Assembly (NCBI GenBank): GCA_015039365.1
Contig: WION01000002.1
Span: 124,001-188,000, forward strand
Direction of reading: 5' to 3'
Length of the DNA: 64,000 nt
DNA from: Amanita rubescens
Taxonomy: Eukaryota; Basidiomycota; Agaricomycetes; Agaricales; Amanitaceae
Under the pieces are notes generated by a model, which searched no databases, had not been told where the DNA came from, and saw nothing but the letters and a program-made list of their open reading frames with translations. A program made the translations under genes and the position numbers. Below, one piece after another: positions 42,058 through 50,874 of the stretch. Each line of letters begins with the position of its first letter. Position 1 is the first letter of the stretch.

Positions 42058-44070
42058 ATGACTGCACTGGTCGACAGCGGTGCGGAAGGTTTATTTATCA
42101 ATTCATCAATCGCGTATAAATGGAGAAAGAAGAAACTCGCAAGACCGATCCGAGTCAAGAACGTTGACGGCACATACAATACAAATGGAGAAATTTCTGA
42201 CAAGTGTTTGATCACCATCGATATCAATGGAAAGAAGATGACCGAATGGTTCTTAGTCACTTCGCTTGGCGATCAAAACTTGATACTGGGGCTTCCGTGG
42301 CTCGAGAAGCATGACCCAATCATAAGCTGGAGGAATAGAACTCTGGAGTTCCGTAACTCCAAAGAAGACGAATGGAAGGCATCAATACGGAGCATCTTGC
42401 ATCGACTCGATGAAGAAGCAATGCCTAAATGGGAAGAAGACGTCGTAATTCGGTATTTGTTGTCACACAAAGGACCAGAAGAGAAGAGTCTACGTTGGAA
42501 ACCACCATTTGAAGACATAGGAAGATGGACTGAAGAAGATTATGACGAGATCACGATTAATCGCTATTCACCAGCTCAACAAATGGAACATAAGTACAAC
42601 ACCGATCAGAAGGAAATCACGCTACCTCCTGAGTATCTCGAATGGAAAGAGATATTTGAAAAACAAGCGTCAGAACGATTCCCAGACCGCAGATCATGGG
42701 ATCACGCAATTGAACTTCGCGAAGATTTTATACCAAAGAAAGGAAAGATCTACCCAATATCACCATTACAGCAAAACACGCTTGACGAATGGATCAAAGA
42801 ACAACTAGCTAAAGGATATATACGACCATCCAAATCTCCGCAGGCAGCGCCATTCTTCTATGTCGAAAAGAAGGATAGCAAAACACTCAGACCCTGTCAA
42901 GACTACCGATACTTGAACGAACACACGAAACCAAACTCTTACCCCTTACCACTCATATCCGATCTGATGCTACAACTTAAAGGATCACAATACTTTACGA
43001 AACTAGACATCAGATGGGGATACAACAATGTTCGTATCAAAGAAGGAGACGAATGGAAAGCCGCATTTATCACGAATAAGGGACTATTCGAACCGACAGT
43101 TATGTTCTTTGGATTACGCAATTCACCAGCAACATTCCAAGCTATGATGGACGATTACTTCAGGGACTTCATGAACGAAGGATGGATCGCCATTTACATG
43201 GATGACATCTTGATACACGCGCGCAACAAACAAGAACTCGAGAAAAGAACAAAGCTAGTACTCGCAAAATTAAAAGAACACGATCTTTACCTGAAACTTG
43301 AAAAATGCAAATTTGCCGCCGAAGAAGTGGACTTCTTAGGCATGATAATCACGAAAGACACGATAAAAATGGATCCAATAAAACTCGCTGGAATCAGAGA
43401 CTGGCCCCCTCCGACAACAGTTAAACAAGTACGCTCGTTTCTTGGATTTGGAAATTACTACAGACGTTTCATATCCGGATTCGCGCACCTCGCACGACCC
43501 CTTCACGACTTAACGAAGAAAAATAAGATATGGGAATGGACACTAGAATGTAGAGTCGCCTTCGACTCATTAAAGGAAAGTTTCGTAACAGCACCAGTAC
43601 TAAAGATGCCAGATGTCAATCAACCCTTCATACTTGAAACAGACGCATCTAAATGGGCTGTCGGAGCCGCCTTAATGCAGAAAGACGAAAACGGAGACTT
43701 ACATCCTTGTGGATATCTCTCACACGCACTTACGCCTACTGAACGAAATTGGCAAATCTACGACCGAGAGCTCTTTGCCATAATTTACGCCCTCGACGAA
43801 TGGAAGTACCTACTGCTTGGAGCAGAACACACACTCACTATACACTGCGACCACAAAAACTTAACTTACTACCGCGCACCACAACGTCTCACAGCTAGAC
43901 AAGCAAGATGGTGGAATAATCTCTCAAGATATAATTACCAACTAATTCACGTACCCGGAGCAAAATTAACTCAAGCGGACGCCCTATCCCACCGACCAGA
44001 TCACACTAATGGAGAAGAAGACGACGAAACAGTCACAATGCTCCCTGACTCATTATTCATTCAAGTCTAG
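42058..44070 (+). CDS. Ty3/gypsy pol, first part: protease, reverse transcriptase, RNase H
   Basis: The frame is open from before the gag stop (overlap near 41935-41948, +1 relative to gag). Protease has 'ALVDSGAEGLFI', the DSG active site, and 'LILGLPWLEKHDP'. RT has 'PFFYVEKKDSKTLRPCQDYR', 'LPLISDLMLQL', 'FGLRNSPATFQ' and the catalytic 'IYMDDILI'. RNase H has 'ILETDASKWAVGAALMQ' and 'TIHCDHKNLTYY'. The frame ends at a TAG (44068-44070) that is the first codon of the inserted DNA element. Without the insertion it would continue directly into the integrase frame. Gag-Pol is probably made by +1 frameshifting. Confidence 0.9.
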   Translation: MTALVDSGAEGLFINSSIAYKWRKKKLARPIRVKNVDGTYNTNGEISDKCLITIDINGKKMTEWFLVTSLGDQNLILGLPWLEKHDPIISWRNRTLEFRNSKEDEWKASIRSILHRLDEEAMPKWEEDVVIRYLLSHKGPEEKSLRWKPPFEDIGRWTEEDYDEITINRYSPAQQMEHKYNTDQKEITLPPEYLEWKEIFEKQASERFPDRRSWDHAIELREDFIPKKGKIYPISPLQQNTLDEWIKEQLAKGYIRPSKSPQAAPFFYVEKKDSKTLRPCQDYRYLNEHTKPNSYPLPLISDLMLQLKGSQYFTKLDIRWGYNNVRIKEGDEWKAAFITNKGLFEPTVMFFGLRNSPATFQAMMDDYFRDFMNEGWIAIYMDDILIHARNKQELEKRTKLVLAKLKEHDLYLKLEKCKFAAEEVDFLGMIITKDTIKMDPIKLAGIRDWPPPTTVKQVRSFLGFGNYYRRFISGFAHLARPLHDLTKKNKIWEWTLECRVAFDSLKESFVTAPVLKMPDVNQPFILETDASKWAVGAALMQKDENGDLHPCGYLSHALTPTERNWQIYDRELFAIIYALDEWKYLLLGAEHTLTIHCDHKNLTYYRAPQRLTARQARWWNNLSRYNYQLIHVPGAKLTQADALSHRPDHTNGEEDDETVTMLPDSLFIQV

Positions 44071-45259
44071 GCAATGGCACAGATACTTTCACAGATACCA
44101 CTTAACCTATCTGTATCTGTATCTGCAAGGGTAGCTATCTGTACTGTCACAGATAATCCACAGATGTATCTGTATGTATCCATGGATCTATCAGTAACTT
44201 TCTACAATAAAAGTTCAATTTGTATTTATGCCTGTGATAACTGTTATACGGTCAATGCCAGGCTTGGTATAAAGTGGGTCTCCAGGACAATCATCCTGTT
44301 AACATCCTGGAGAAGGACACAGCATCTTTCAGCAATTGTATCAGCACCTGCATGATGCATGGCTAAATAAGATGGTTGGCACTATCAATGGTTGGAAATG
44401 ATGGAAGGTATTTTTAGGTCACCTGTCAGGCTGCAATGGTTATGTAGAGAATAAATATCTTGAAGGGCATATCATTTGTCCTCCAGACAATCTGATTGCC
44501 TCTTTGTTTTGGGTGAACCTAAACTCCTGACCAAAGATGAATCTCCCACCAAACTTTGGTGTAGCTGCAACCAATCTCCTGGCAGAAGCTTTCCACCACA
44601 ATTGGTGAGTGCATTTCCCCAGAGAAAGATCATCAGAGCCTGGCAGGGCACCCAGGGTCCAATGTGGTTGGAAAAGTCTGGGGAACCCAATGCAGTGTAT
44701 GCCTTGACATATTTTGTTAGGGATTGGCTCAAGTTAGGTTCACTTTTGTCATTTGACTTGAGCAGATAATGCAATTCAGGGAGCAGTGAGGGTTGTGCAA
44801 TCTTGCTTGATTAAGGAAAATCTCCAGAATATGGACCAGTTACTGCCAAACTCACTTTGACTATGGGATAGCTCATCTTTTAAGGGGCATATCATTGAAC
44901 CACTTGCATTTCTGCCAATGATGACATCCAGAATATGGACCAGTTACTGCCAAACTCATTGACTATGAGATATCTTTAAGGGGCATATCATTGAACCACT
45001 TGCATTTCTGCCGATGATGACATGGATATGTAGAAGAACCTTGGTGGGTTGAAATTGACAATCCTGGGAGAAATTGATGAAGATGTGCAGCTTGCAGATC
45101 TTTGAGAGCTATAATTCAGCTAAATCACTGTCAGGCTTACAAGAAAATGGTGCTTCTGAGGCATCAGGTGACCATAGATCATACCCTACTAACAAAGTTA
45201 GGAGAGGGTTTTAGGCTGCTTTTCATATGAGATTAAAGTTAACAGATAGTCACAGATTA
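44068..45259. mobile_element. 1.2-kb DNA-element-like insertion with 9-bp target duplication, splitting pol
   Basis: Pol sequence ATTCAAGTC at 44059-44067 is repeated at 45260-45268 and the pol frame continues right after it, so 44068-45259 is an insertion with a 9-bp (or 8-bp, TTCAAGTC) target duplication. Ends read TAGGCAATGGC...CACAGATTA; inverted-repeat similarity is weak, but both ends carry CAGATA/TATCTG motifs. The interior is almost CpG-free and has no transposase-like ORF. The duplication length fits hAT (8) or Mutator-like (9) elements; non-autonomous. Confidence 0.75.
44824..45023. repeat. ~100-bp tandem duplication inside the pol insertion
   Basis: CCAGAATATGGACCAGTTAC...TGATGACAT occurs at 44824-44927 and again, slightly shortened, at 44928-45023. 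Confidence 0.85.
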
Positions 45260-46720
45260 ATTCAAGTCATCGCCGAAGACCTCCGAGATCAAGTAAAGAA
45301 TGCAACTCTAACCGACGAGTTTGCCGAAACCATTAGAAGATGCTTAAAGGAGAAAGGAACAGCGCCCCTCCGCACAGCAATCATCGATTGGACCGAAGAT
45401 AATGGAATCATCCTATTTAAAAACAAAGCATACGTTCCAATGAACTCCGATCTTTGCCGATCTATTATTAAAGAATACCATGAAGCACCAAGTGCAGGAC
45501 ACCCTGGATTCTTCAAAACACTTAGCCTACTAAGAGAACACTATTGGTGGCCTAGAATGACAACACTTGTCAAAAGTTTCATCGACGGATGCCTCACCTG
45601 TCAACAGATGAAACCTAATACACACCCCACCGCCGCACCCCTAATGCCGATTAAATCCCATGCACACCGACCATTTCAACAAATCACTATGGATTTCATC
45701 ACTGATCTACCGCCTAGCGACGGTTTTGATTCTATCTTTGTCGTGGTCGACCAAGGACTTTCAAAGGGAGTAATTCTATGTCCCTGTAATAAAACCATTA
45801 CATCAGCCGAAACTGCCGACCTCTACATCAAAGAAGTTTTCAAGAACTTCGGATTACCAGACATCATGATATCTGACAGAGGACCGCAATTCGCAGCAAA
45901 AGTCTTCAAAGGGATAACCAGTGCACTACAGATCAAACACAAGATGAGCACCGCCTTTCACCCTCAAACAGATGGACAAACGGAACGCTATAACGCCGTA
46001 CTTGAAGTATACCTCCGCATATTCTGCGCTTATGAACCAGACAAATGGAACAAGATACTTCCTATCGCGCAATTCGCTCATAATTCTAGAACGCATGAAG
46101 AACTGAAACAATCACCGTTCTATCTCATGTATGGATCTAACCCTGTGGCACTACCCCAGGTTACAGAACAATCAGCTACCCCTGTAGCAGATGAACGCAT
46201 CAGACTCCTGATCAAAGCAAGAGAAGAAGCTCTGGCAGCACACAATCTTGCACGCCTCAAAATGGCACAACGAACGATGAAACACTCTAAACCGTTCAAA
46301 GAAGGAGAAAAGGTTTGGCTAGATTCAAAGAACCTACGCATTCCTTATCAATCACGTAAACTCGCACCTAAACGAGAAGGACCCTTCAAGATAAAGAAAG
46401 TCTTAGGACCTGTCACCTATCAGCTAGACTTACCAAAACAATGGAAGATACACAGCGTTTTCCACGCATGTCTACTATCACCATTTAAAGAAACAGAATT
46501 CCACGGACCTAATGACACACGCCCACCACCCGATCTGATAGAAGGATCAGAAGAATACGAAATAGAAGCTATTCTCGCACACCGAAAGATCGGACGTCAA
46601 TTACAGTTTCTCGTCAAATGGAAAGGCTATGATACAAGCGAAAACACTTGGGAACCCCAAAGGAACTTGTCAAACGCCGAGGATATCCTTGACGAATATA
46701 AGAAACGTAGGAAACTCTGA
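45227..46720 (+). CDS. Ty3/gypsy pol, second part: integrase with C-terminal chromodomain
   Basis: The genuine pol sequence resumes at about 45260-45269; the first dozen residues belong to the insertion. The HHCC zinc domain is visible ('EYHEAPSAGHPG' and 'DGCLTCQQMK'). The DDE core comprises 'ITMDFITDLPPSDGFD', 'ISDRGPQFAAKVF' and 'TDGQTERYNAVLE'. A GPY/F module ('KREGPFKIKKVLGPVTYQL') and a chromodomain ('LQFLVKWKGYDTSENTWEP') follow. The protein ends TGA at 46720. Chromodomain integrases direct insertion by reading histone marks. Separated from RT by the 44068-45259 insertion, it cannot be made as part of Pol in this copy. Confidence 0.92.
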   Translation: MRLKLTDSHRLIQVIAEDLRDQVKNATLTDEFAETIRRCLKEKGTAPLRTAIIDWTEDNGIILFKNKAYVPMNSDLCRSIIKEYHEAPSAGHPGFFKTLSLLREHYWWPRMTTLVKSFIDGCLTCQQMKPNTHPTAAPLMPIKSHAHRPFQQITMDFITDLPPSDGFDSIFVVVDQGLSKGVILCPCNKTITSAETADLYIKEVFKNFGLPDIMISDRGPQFAAKVFKGITSALQIKHKMSTAFHPQTDGQTERYNAVLEVYLRIFCAYEPDKWNKILPIAQFAHNSRTHEELKQSPFYLMYGSNPVALPQVTEQSATPVADERIRLLIKAREEALAAHNLARLKMAQRTMKHSKPFKEGEKVWLDSKNLRIPYQSRKLAPKREGPFKIKKVLGPVTYQLDLPKQWKIHSVFHACLLSPFKETEFHGPNDTRPPPDLIEGSEEYEIEAILAHRKIGRQLQFLVKWKGYDTSENTWEPQRNLSNAEDILDEYKKRRKL

Positions 46721-46760
46721 ATGAGCAAAGATTACACCTACAAACACCCAGAAACTACCT

Positions 46761-48476
46761 ATGAATCATGGAATCAACAAGAACCTCACCGACAATCTCG
46801 CCAACAACGACGAGAGCACCATCACCGGAACCGCCCACATACTCAGTCTTTACCCAGACAACGATGATAACACCACCACCACCATCGAATCCCCCGATAC
46901 ATCCAGTAATCAGGATGCTAGCAGAAGGACGACGATCACCGAACCCAATAGGCCACGTCTCGTTCCTTATCACAGCGCTTCAGATTCTGACAAAGAGAAT
47001 CGATCTGATGATTCACCCAGAACAAGCCGAGCTACGAGTCCTCACGATACCACAGAAGATCAAGGTAATGGAAGACATAATGAAGATACAAGGAGAACTA
47101 GGAAAATACTTGATAACATGCGAAAGGTATATCATAACCCCGACTCTTTTGCCGAAATCGACAAGGAATCAACTGGCAATCTTCGCGACAGAAGTGATGA
47201 TAACAACCCAGCTAGCCCTAGCAGTCATCGAATCTTGGTAGACATCACTCCCTCTGAACCTCAGACGATCTTTACGACATTCGCAGACTATAACAGCTCA
47301 GCTCTTATGCGAAAGACTATTGACGATATTAAAAGACTTTCCGGCCTGCCAATCAATTCTCAGGAACTGGAACGACTTACCAGACTCTGGCGCATTCTCT
47401 CAGATGCAAGACTCGCCAAGGCAATCATCGTCAACGCTCGAGAACGATACAACTATCACTGCGCAGATCTTATAGAAATCTGGACCAACTTAGATCGTAT
47501 GGAATGGTACACCAAACTCTCTCATGGATGCACCATCCACCAATTCGGAATCGATCTCTTACGCCGAACCCTCGCCGCTGACGTAGAACGCTTCTACGAA
47601 CAAGCCATCTTAGACGTCAGGAATGAAATACACCCCCCATTCATCCTTAATGACGACCCCAACGACCTCATCGCCATCCATCACAGCTTTGACTCTCACA
47701 GGATCGCACCAGATGCACAGCATGTCTTAGAACTTACGAACCGAACCGAAATCGGAGCAATCGCCTTAGCAGATCTAGCAGATCGAATCAAGGAGATCGC
47801 CGAATCTTCCAGACGGACTACCGCATGGACGGAAGATCTGTTTACCAAAGGAGCTAAACCGCAGCAACTCTCTCACGATGCCTATGAAGAAGTTGCCCAC
47901 GTCATGATGGAATTAGATCTCCATCAGAATCTTATACCTTCCACGCCTGTCGCCCAGACCGCTGAAAGATTTAAGAACCTCGGACGCTCACTCATTCCCC
48001 AGCACAACCTTTATCGATTATGGAAGGGAACGCAGAACAGACCCAACAGACCCCCACCATCCCCAACGACGCATCGACGTCCACCCCCACCGCCTTCAGC
48101 ATCGGCGCCTTCGACGGTCGAGAACGCCTCGCCCGCATCCACCAGGAAATCTCGGATTTCCTCCATTACCAGTCCCACGTCCGGCTTTTCGCCGCCACAT
48201 CCCTACCGTCAACAGTCCCTTGTCCCGACGACGAATCAAAGGAGCGTATCATCAAGCTCCTCAAAGAAGAGAACCGACGCCTCAAGGTTCTCCACAAACT
48301 CCTCAACTCGCTTGAGGCTAACAACGAGGAACTCGTCCAAACGTATACGGACACACCCACCGACTGGAACGCAGGAGGATGGAACCAGGACAAATGACTT
48401 CGACGTCTTCGTCGACAACTCAGCCGGCTATCATCCCTACGACGATGAAGACGCCCGCCACAACCTCGACACCTAG
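46761..48476 (+). CDS. Extra gypsy ORF (571 codons) between integrase and 3' LTR
   Basis: An uninterrupted frame from ATG 46761 to TAG 48474-48476. Its central part (about 47220-48010) looks like a folded helical protein: 'TIDDIKRLSGLPINSQELER', 'LTRLWRILSDARLAKAIIV', 'ADLIEIWTNLDRMEWYTKL', 'HVMMELDLHQNLIP'. Its first 150 and last 150 codons are low-complexity (Asn/Asp/Thr/Ser; Pro/Ser/Arg) and overlap two other open frames. No RT, protease, envelope or nuclease motif and no membrane helix is visible. I do not recognise it. The position corresponds to the env slot of errantiviruses but the sequence does not resemble an envelope. Confidence 0.55.
   Translation: MNHGINKNLTDNLANNDESTITGTAHILSLYPDNDDNTTTTIESPDTSSNQDASRRTTITEPNRPRLVPYHSASDSDKENRSDDSPRTSRATSPHDTTEDQGNGRHNEDTRRTRKILDNMRKVYHNPDSFAEIDKESTGNLRDRSDDNNPASPSSHRILVDITPSEPQTIFTTFADYNSSALMRKTIDDIKRLSGLPINSQELERLTRLWRILSDARLAKAIIVNARERYNYHCADLIEIWTNLDRMEWYTKLSHGCTIHQFGIDLLRRTLAADVERFYEQAILDVRNEIHPPFILNDDPNDLIAIHHSFDSHRIAPDAQHVLELTNRTEIGAIALADLADRIKEIAESSRRTTAWTEDLFTKGAKPQQLSHDAYEEVAHVMMELDLHQNLIPSTPVAQTAERFKNLGRSLIPQHNLYRLWKGTQNRPNRPPPSPTTHRRPPPPPSASAPSTVENASPASTRKSRISSITSPTSGFSPPHPYRQQSLVPTTNQRSVSSSSSKKRTDASRFSTNSSTRLRLTTRNSSKRIRTHPPTGTQEDGTRTNDFDVFVDNSAGYHPYDDEDARHNLDT
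46768..47241 (+). CDS. Extra gypsy ORF (157 codons), overlapping in the +1 frame
   Basis: ATG 46768, seven bases after the start of the 571-codon frame, to TAG 47239-47241. It opens with a Pro/Thr/Ser-rich linker, then 'VIRMLAEGRRSPNPIGHVSF', a helical and amphipathic 'QILTKRIDLMIHPEQAELRV', 'IKVMEDIMKIQGELGKYL' and 'LAIFATEVMITTQLALAVIE'. The composition is more protein-like here than that of the overlapping frame, so this is probably the real product over 46768-47241. Function unknown. Confidence 0.5.
   Translation: MESTRTSPTISPTTTRAPSPEPPTYSVFTQTTMITPPPPSNPPIHPVIRMLAEGRRSPNPIGHVSFLITALQILTKRIDLMIHPEQAELRVLTIPQKIKVMEDIMKIQGELGKYLITCERYIITPTLLPKSTRNQLAIFATEVMITTQLALAVIESW
48020..48397 (+). 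CDS. Extra gypsy ORF (125 codons) with predicted coiled coil
   Basis: ATG 48020 to TGA 48395-48397, in another frame than the 571-codon ORF that it overlaps. The middle is Leu/Glu-rich with heptad-like spacing ('ERIIKLLKEENRRLKVLHKL', 'LNSLEANNEELVQTY'), so a coiled coil is likely. Over this interval the competing frame is Pro/Ser/Arg low-complexity, suggesting this frame is the coding one. Function unknown; a trimeric or dimeric structural role is only a guess. Confidence 0.5.
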   Translation: MEGNAEQTQQTPTIPNDASTSTPTAFSIGAFDGRERLARIHQEISDFLHYQSHVRLFAATSLPSTVPCPDDESKERIIKLLKEENRRLKVLHKLLNSLEANNEELVQTYTDTPTDWNAGGWNQDK

Positions 48477-48507
48477 AGGATATCCGCATATTGTTGTTGC
48501 GGTCAAC

Positions 48508-48525
48508 AACGTAGAGGAGAGCTAG
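48508..48525 (+). other. Candidate polypurine tract
   Basis: The purine-rich GTAGAGGAGAGCTAG directly before the 3' LTR start TGTTAC at 48526 is the expected position of the plus-strand primer. Confidence 0.5.
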
Positions 48526-49042
48526 TGTTACAAACACGGTACGGACTCCTACATTATGATTACATGACACGTCGGACATGCTTACTTTTTCGTATATGCC
48601 TACCCCTTCGTCACATCCCCATTATGTTCATCAAACGGACTACCTCGTTTCCTTATCGATCCCCATTCCGTTTACCCTATGCCCAACTCCTTGTTCATAC
48701 GCGTACCATCCCCTATGCCCCTTGTTTTACCTATACTTGCTATCGCCCTTGTTCTACTTACGATACGGCTGTGTTTCTGTACATGTATATAAACCGATGT
48801 ACTGTAGCGTCGAACCTTAAGTTCGACTTAACTGTCTTTGTCAATATCACATCCCATCTCACCTAAAGAACGTCGTTTCTACTCCGTTCATTATCGCTCT
48901 CAAGGATAAGACTCCTCATAGTCGTCTTATCACTTAGCTTATTCGTTCACCTATTGTTTGACTTGTCCGTTGGACTTAGTCTACTTTGTCAAGCGCTCGT
49001 AGCGTGGACACATTGTAGGTGGAGATTGATGTGATCATAACA
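48526..49042 (+). repeat. 3' LTR of the gypsy element
   Basis: TGTTACAA...CATAACA, 517 bp. TATATAAA at 48786-48793. The perfect inverted repeat GTCGAAC-CTTAA-GTTCGAC (48809-48827) overlaps the predicted transcription start and the sequence complementary to the primer-binding site. Followed by TAGTG at 49043-49047, the same pentamer as at the solo LTR. Confidence 0.92.
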
Positions 49043-49233
49043 TAGTGGATCTCAAAGATGGACAGTACCCATCTTGGTTGGACAATAAATCATCCTCAGA
49101 ACTGAAACCTCCGACTCACCATCTGTCAATGGCCCCAAATGCCATTATTCAGGATAAAAAAACCAGTTCACAGAGTGGGGTGACAGACAAGCATGAACGC
49201 ATCGAAGATTGGGTGCTTAAAAAGTCAGGCTGA
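49043..49233 (+). pseudogene. Second copy of the 3' half of the small split host gene
   Basis: Same frame ('DLKDGQYPSWLDNKSS' to the TGA at 49231-49233) as the half at 39057-39247. The 5' half is absent immediately upstream because the gypsy 3' LTR is there. Confidence 0.65.
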
Positions 49234-49389
49234 TATATCCACATGTGTAATTAGCGGGCCCTATGATATATCACTTCTTCGACTGCAGTTTTCAACTAAC
49301 TTAATTAGCCAATGCAACACGAAAAAATTGTTTATTACTGGTGGTACTTAAAGAGTACAAAATGATGATGCAAGCAAACAATAGAGATG
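49043..49389 (+). repeat. Direct duplication of host flank, copy 2
   Basis: Identical by eye to 39057-39397. Here the flank continues normally into host sequence (ATGTGGCGG...), so this is the original position. Confidence 0.9.
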
Positions 49390-49413
49390 TGGCGGAACAA
49401 CGATTCAGTATCT

Positions 49414-50140
49414 CTAAGAGGGAGTGATAGCGGCTGATGACTGGGCCGTGACATCTTTCGGCAGGGGTTTGGTGGGACGAAAATGCTGTTGACACCATTG
49501 CGCAACTCGCAACAGGATCCTTGCAATAGTTCGAGTTTGAATGGCAGTATCAACCCGTCCATCCTTGTCATCTAAACGCATACATTAGAAAAATACAAGT
49601 CAAACAGTATTAGAAAAAGGAACGTACCATCGAACCGCTTGAGCAGATCGAGCAGCGTTTCACATTCTTCCTGCGTGAAAGGAGCAGGAATCGGAGATTG
49701 AGAGGGAAGAAGCCGTTCTGCGCAATTTGTTTAGTATCATGTACAAGTCTACCGGTTCCGGAACTACGTACCCGGCATAGCCCAATTAATTACTTCATAT
49801 GCCTCCTGCTTCGCCCTCGGCTCCAAAATAACATGCGAAGGATCCTGGATGAGCCTCGACAAAAGCCCAATACCTATACTCCAAATCCAGCTCTAAAAAA
49901 CGCGAAATTCAGCACCTCCCCATCTCCACAAAAAGCTAACTCACGATCCTCATCTTCCTTTTTCTTCTTCAACGCCCTCCTCTTAATCGCCACATCAAAC
50001 GCATTATCAAACACCACGCTCCTCTCTTTATGATCAACCCACCACTTCACAGGAATGAACGAACCCCTTCTTGATACTCCCCGCATTGCGAAGCCACATC
50101 TCAGCTGCATCCGCCGCACCCTCCGCTGCATCTTTATAAG
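49414..50140 (-). CDS. Uncharacterised gene, 3' exons resolved
   Basis: On the minus strand three exons join in phase: 49892-49772 ('GLLSRLIQDPSHVILEPRAK' onward), 49717-49628 ('PFTQEECETLLDLLKRFD') and 49571-49414 ('DKDGRVDTAIQTRTIARILL', ending 'AAITPS' stop). Introns of 54 and 56 nt have good GT-AG ends. Upstream, an Arg/Lys-rich exon ('WWVDHKERSVVFDNAFDVAI') lies between about 50150 and 49945, but its junction phase cannot be fixed and it may already be damaged. No recognised domain. Its 3' end is close to the duplicated host flank, convergent with the split small gene. Confidence 0.45.
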
Positions 50141-50241
50141 AGGAGAGGGAGTAACGTTATCAGGAGGAAGTTCCAATGTGTGCAGAAACAAAGAATTGAG
50201 CAATTGCAGGTTTTATTAGACATATAAGAGCATTTACTTAC
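50141..50241. repeat. ~95-bp duplicated block, copy 1
   Basis: AGGAGAGGGAGTAACGTTATC..GAATTGAGCAATTGCA recurs at 55325-55419 with small indels. Confidence 0.7.
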
Positions 50242-50338
50242 ATATAAAGTGCCTCGAGAGCTCATAAACAACTGTATCCTTGGCTGGAACCTGTTCATAG
50301 TCAGTCGTGTGGTGAACTGAATAAAAGAGCTAATTTAC

Positions 50339-50440
50339 CGGGATAGTACCAGAAAGTAACTGCAATAATCGCATAGATCATGCCTTCTAGCCAATTCGAC
50401 TTCCCGTCTTGCACAATATACTTGACGCCGAGAACTATCA
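50339..50440 (-). pseudogene. Scrap of a Ca2+/H+ exchanger (CaCA family) gene
   Basis: On the minus strand 'VLGVKYIVQDGKSNWLEGMI' is followed by 'YAIIAVTFWYYPG', the C-terminal transmembrane signature of fungal vacuolar Ca2+/H+ exchangers, with about four residues missing after 'GMI'. No further exchanger sequence is recognisable on either side. Confidence 0.5.
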
Positions 50441-50874
50441 CAAGTGAGTGGATGACTGTTTGCCATTGCTCCCAATTATTGGAAACACTGCAGGACGGGT
50501 CTAGTACTCACAATATGCGGTTTGAATTGTCGCACGTTAGTACTGCTATGACTGTTTCCGTCAAGGAATCTCAGTCTCGGGGTTGCCATCGGTTCTAGTA
50601 GCAGCCGCGGTTGTTTAGGCTATCATTGACCTCCTTCCAGCGAATCGCCTGTTCATCATTCTGTGAGTGCTGCCGACCTTCTCAAGTGATGTTGCTGACT
50701 TGAAACAATTTCACTGTTGAACAAAACCCATATGAATCTATCACATTTTTCTTATCGGGTCCGTATTTGGGGTATCCTGGCACCACACAGGAAGCATCAT
50801 GGGGTGAGTGCACCAAGGGCCGCCGTCGGCGATCAGAGAAGAATGATGATGATGCCTATGTAGTAATCCAAACA
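50441..50874. other. Intergenic
   Basis: No gene supported. Upstream flank of F-box copy D. Confidence 0.4.

Larger units (their letters stand above)
39398..49042 (+). mobile_element. Ty3/gypsy chromovirus retrotransposon with 5' LTR reduced to ~20 bp
   Basis: A 5' LTR remnant (ATTGACGTGATCATAACA, ending 39418) is followed by a primer-binding site, leader, gag, pol, chromodomain integrase, extra ORFs, a purine-rich tract and a complete 3' LTR (48526-49042). Domain order RT-RNase H-integrase and the C-terminal chromodomain place it in the chromoviruses. It contains two solo LTRs of another family in its leader (39450-39788, 39900-40247) and a 1.2-kb DNA element in pol (44068-45259). The element is therefore non-autonomous, although most reading frames are still open, indicating recent activity. 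Confidence 0.9.

Noticed and set aside
44476..44769. 98-codon ORF inside the pol insertion as a transposase fragment
   Set aside because: Both strands are open and no DDE or BED-type motif is visible. Coding status cannot be supported.
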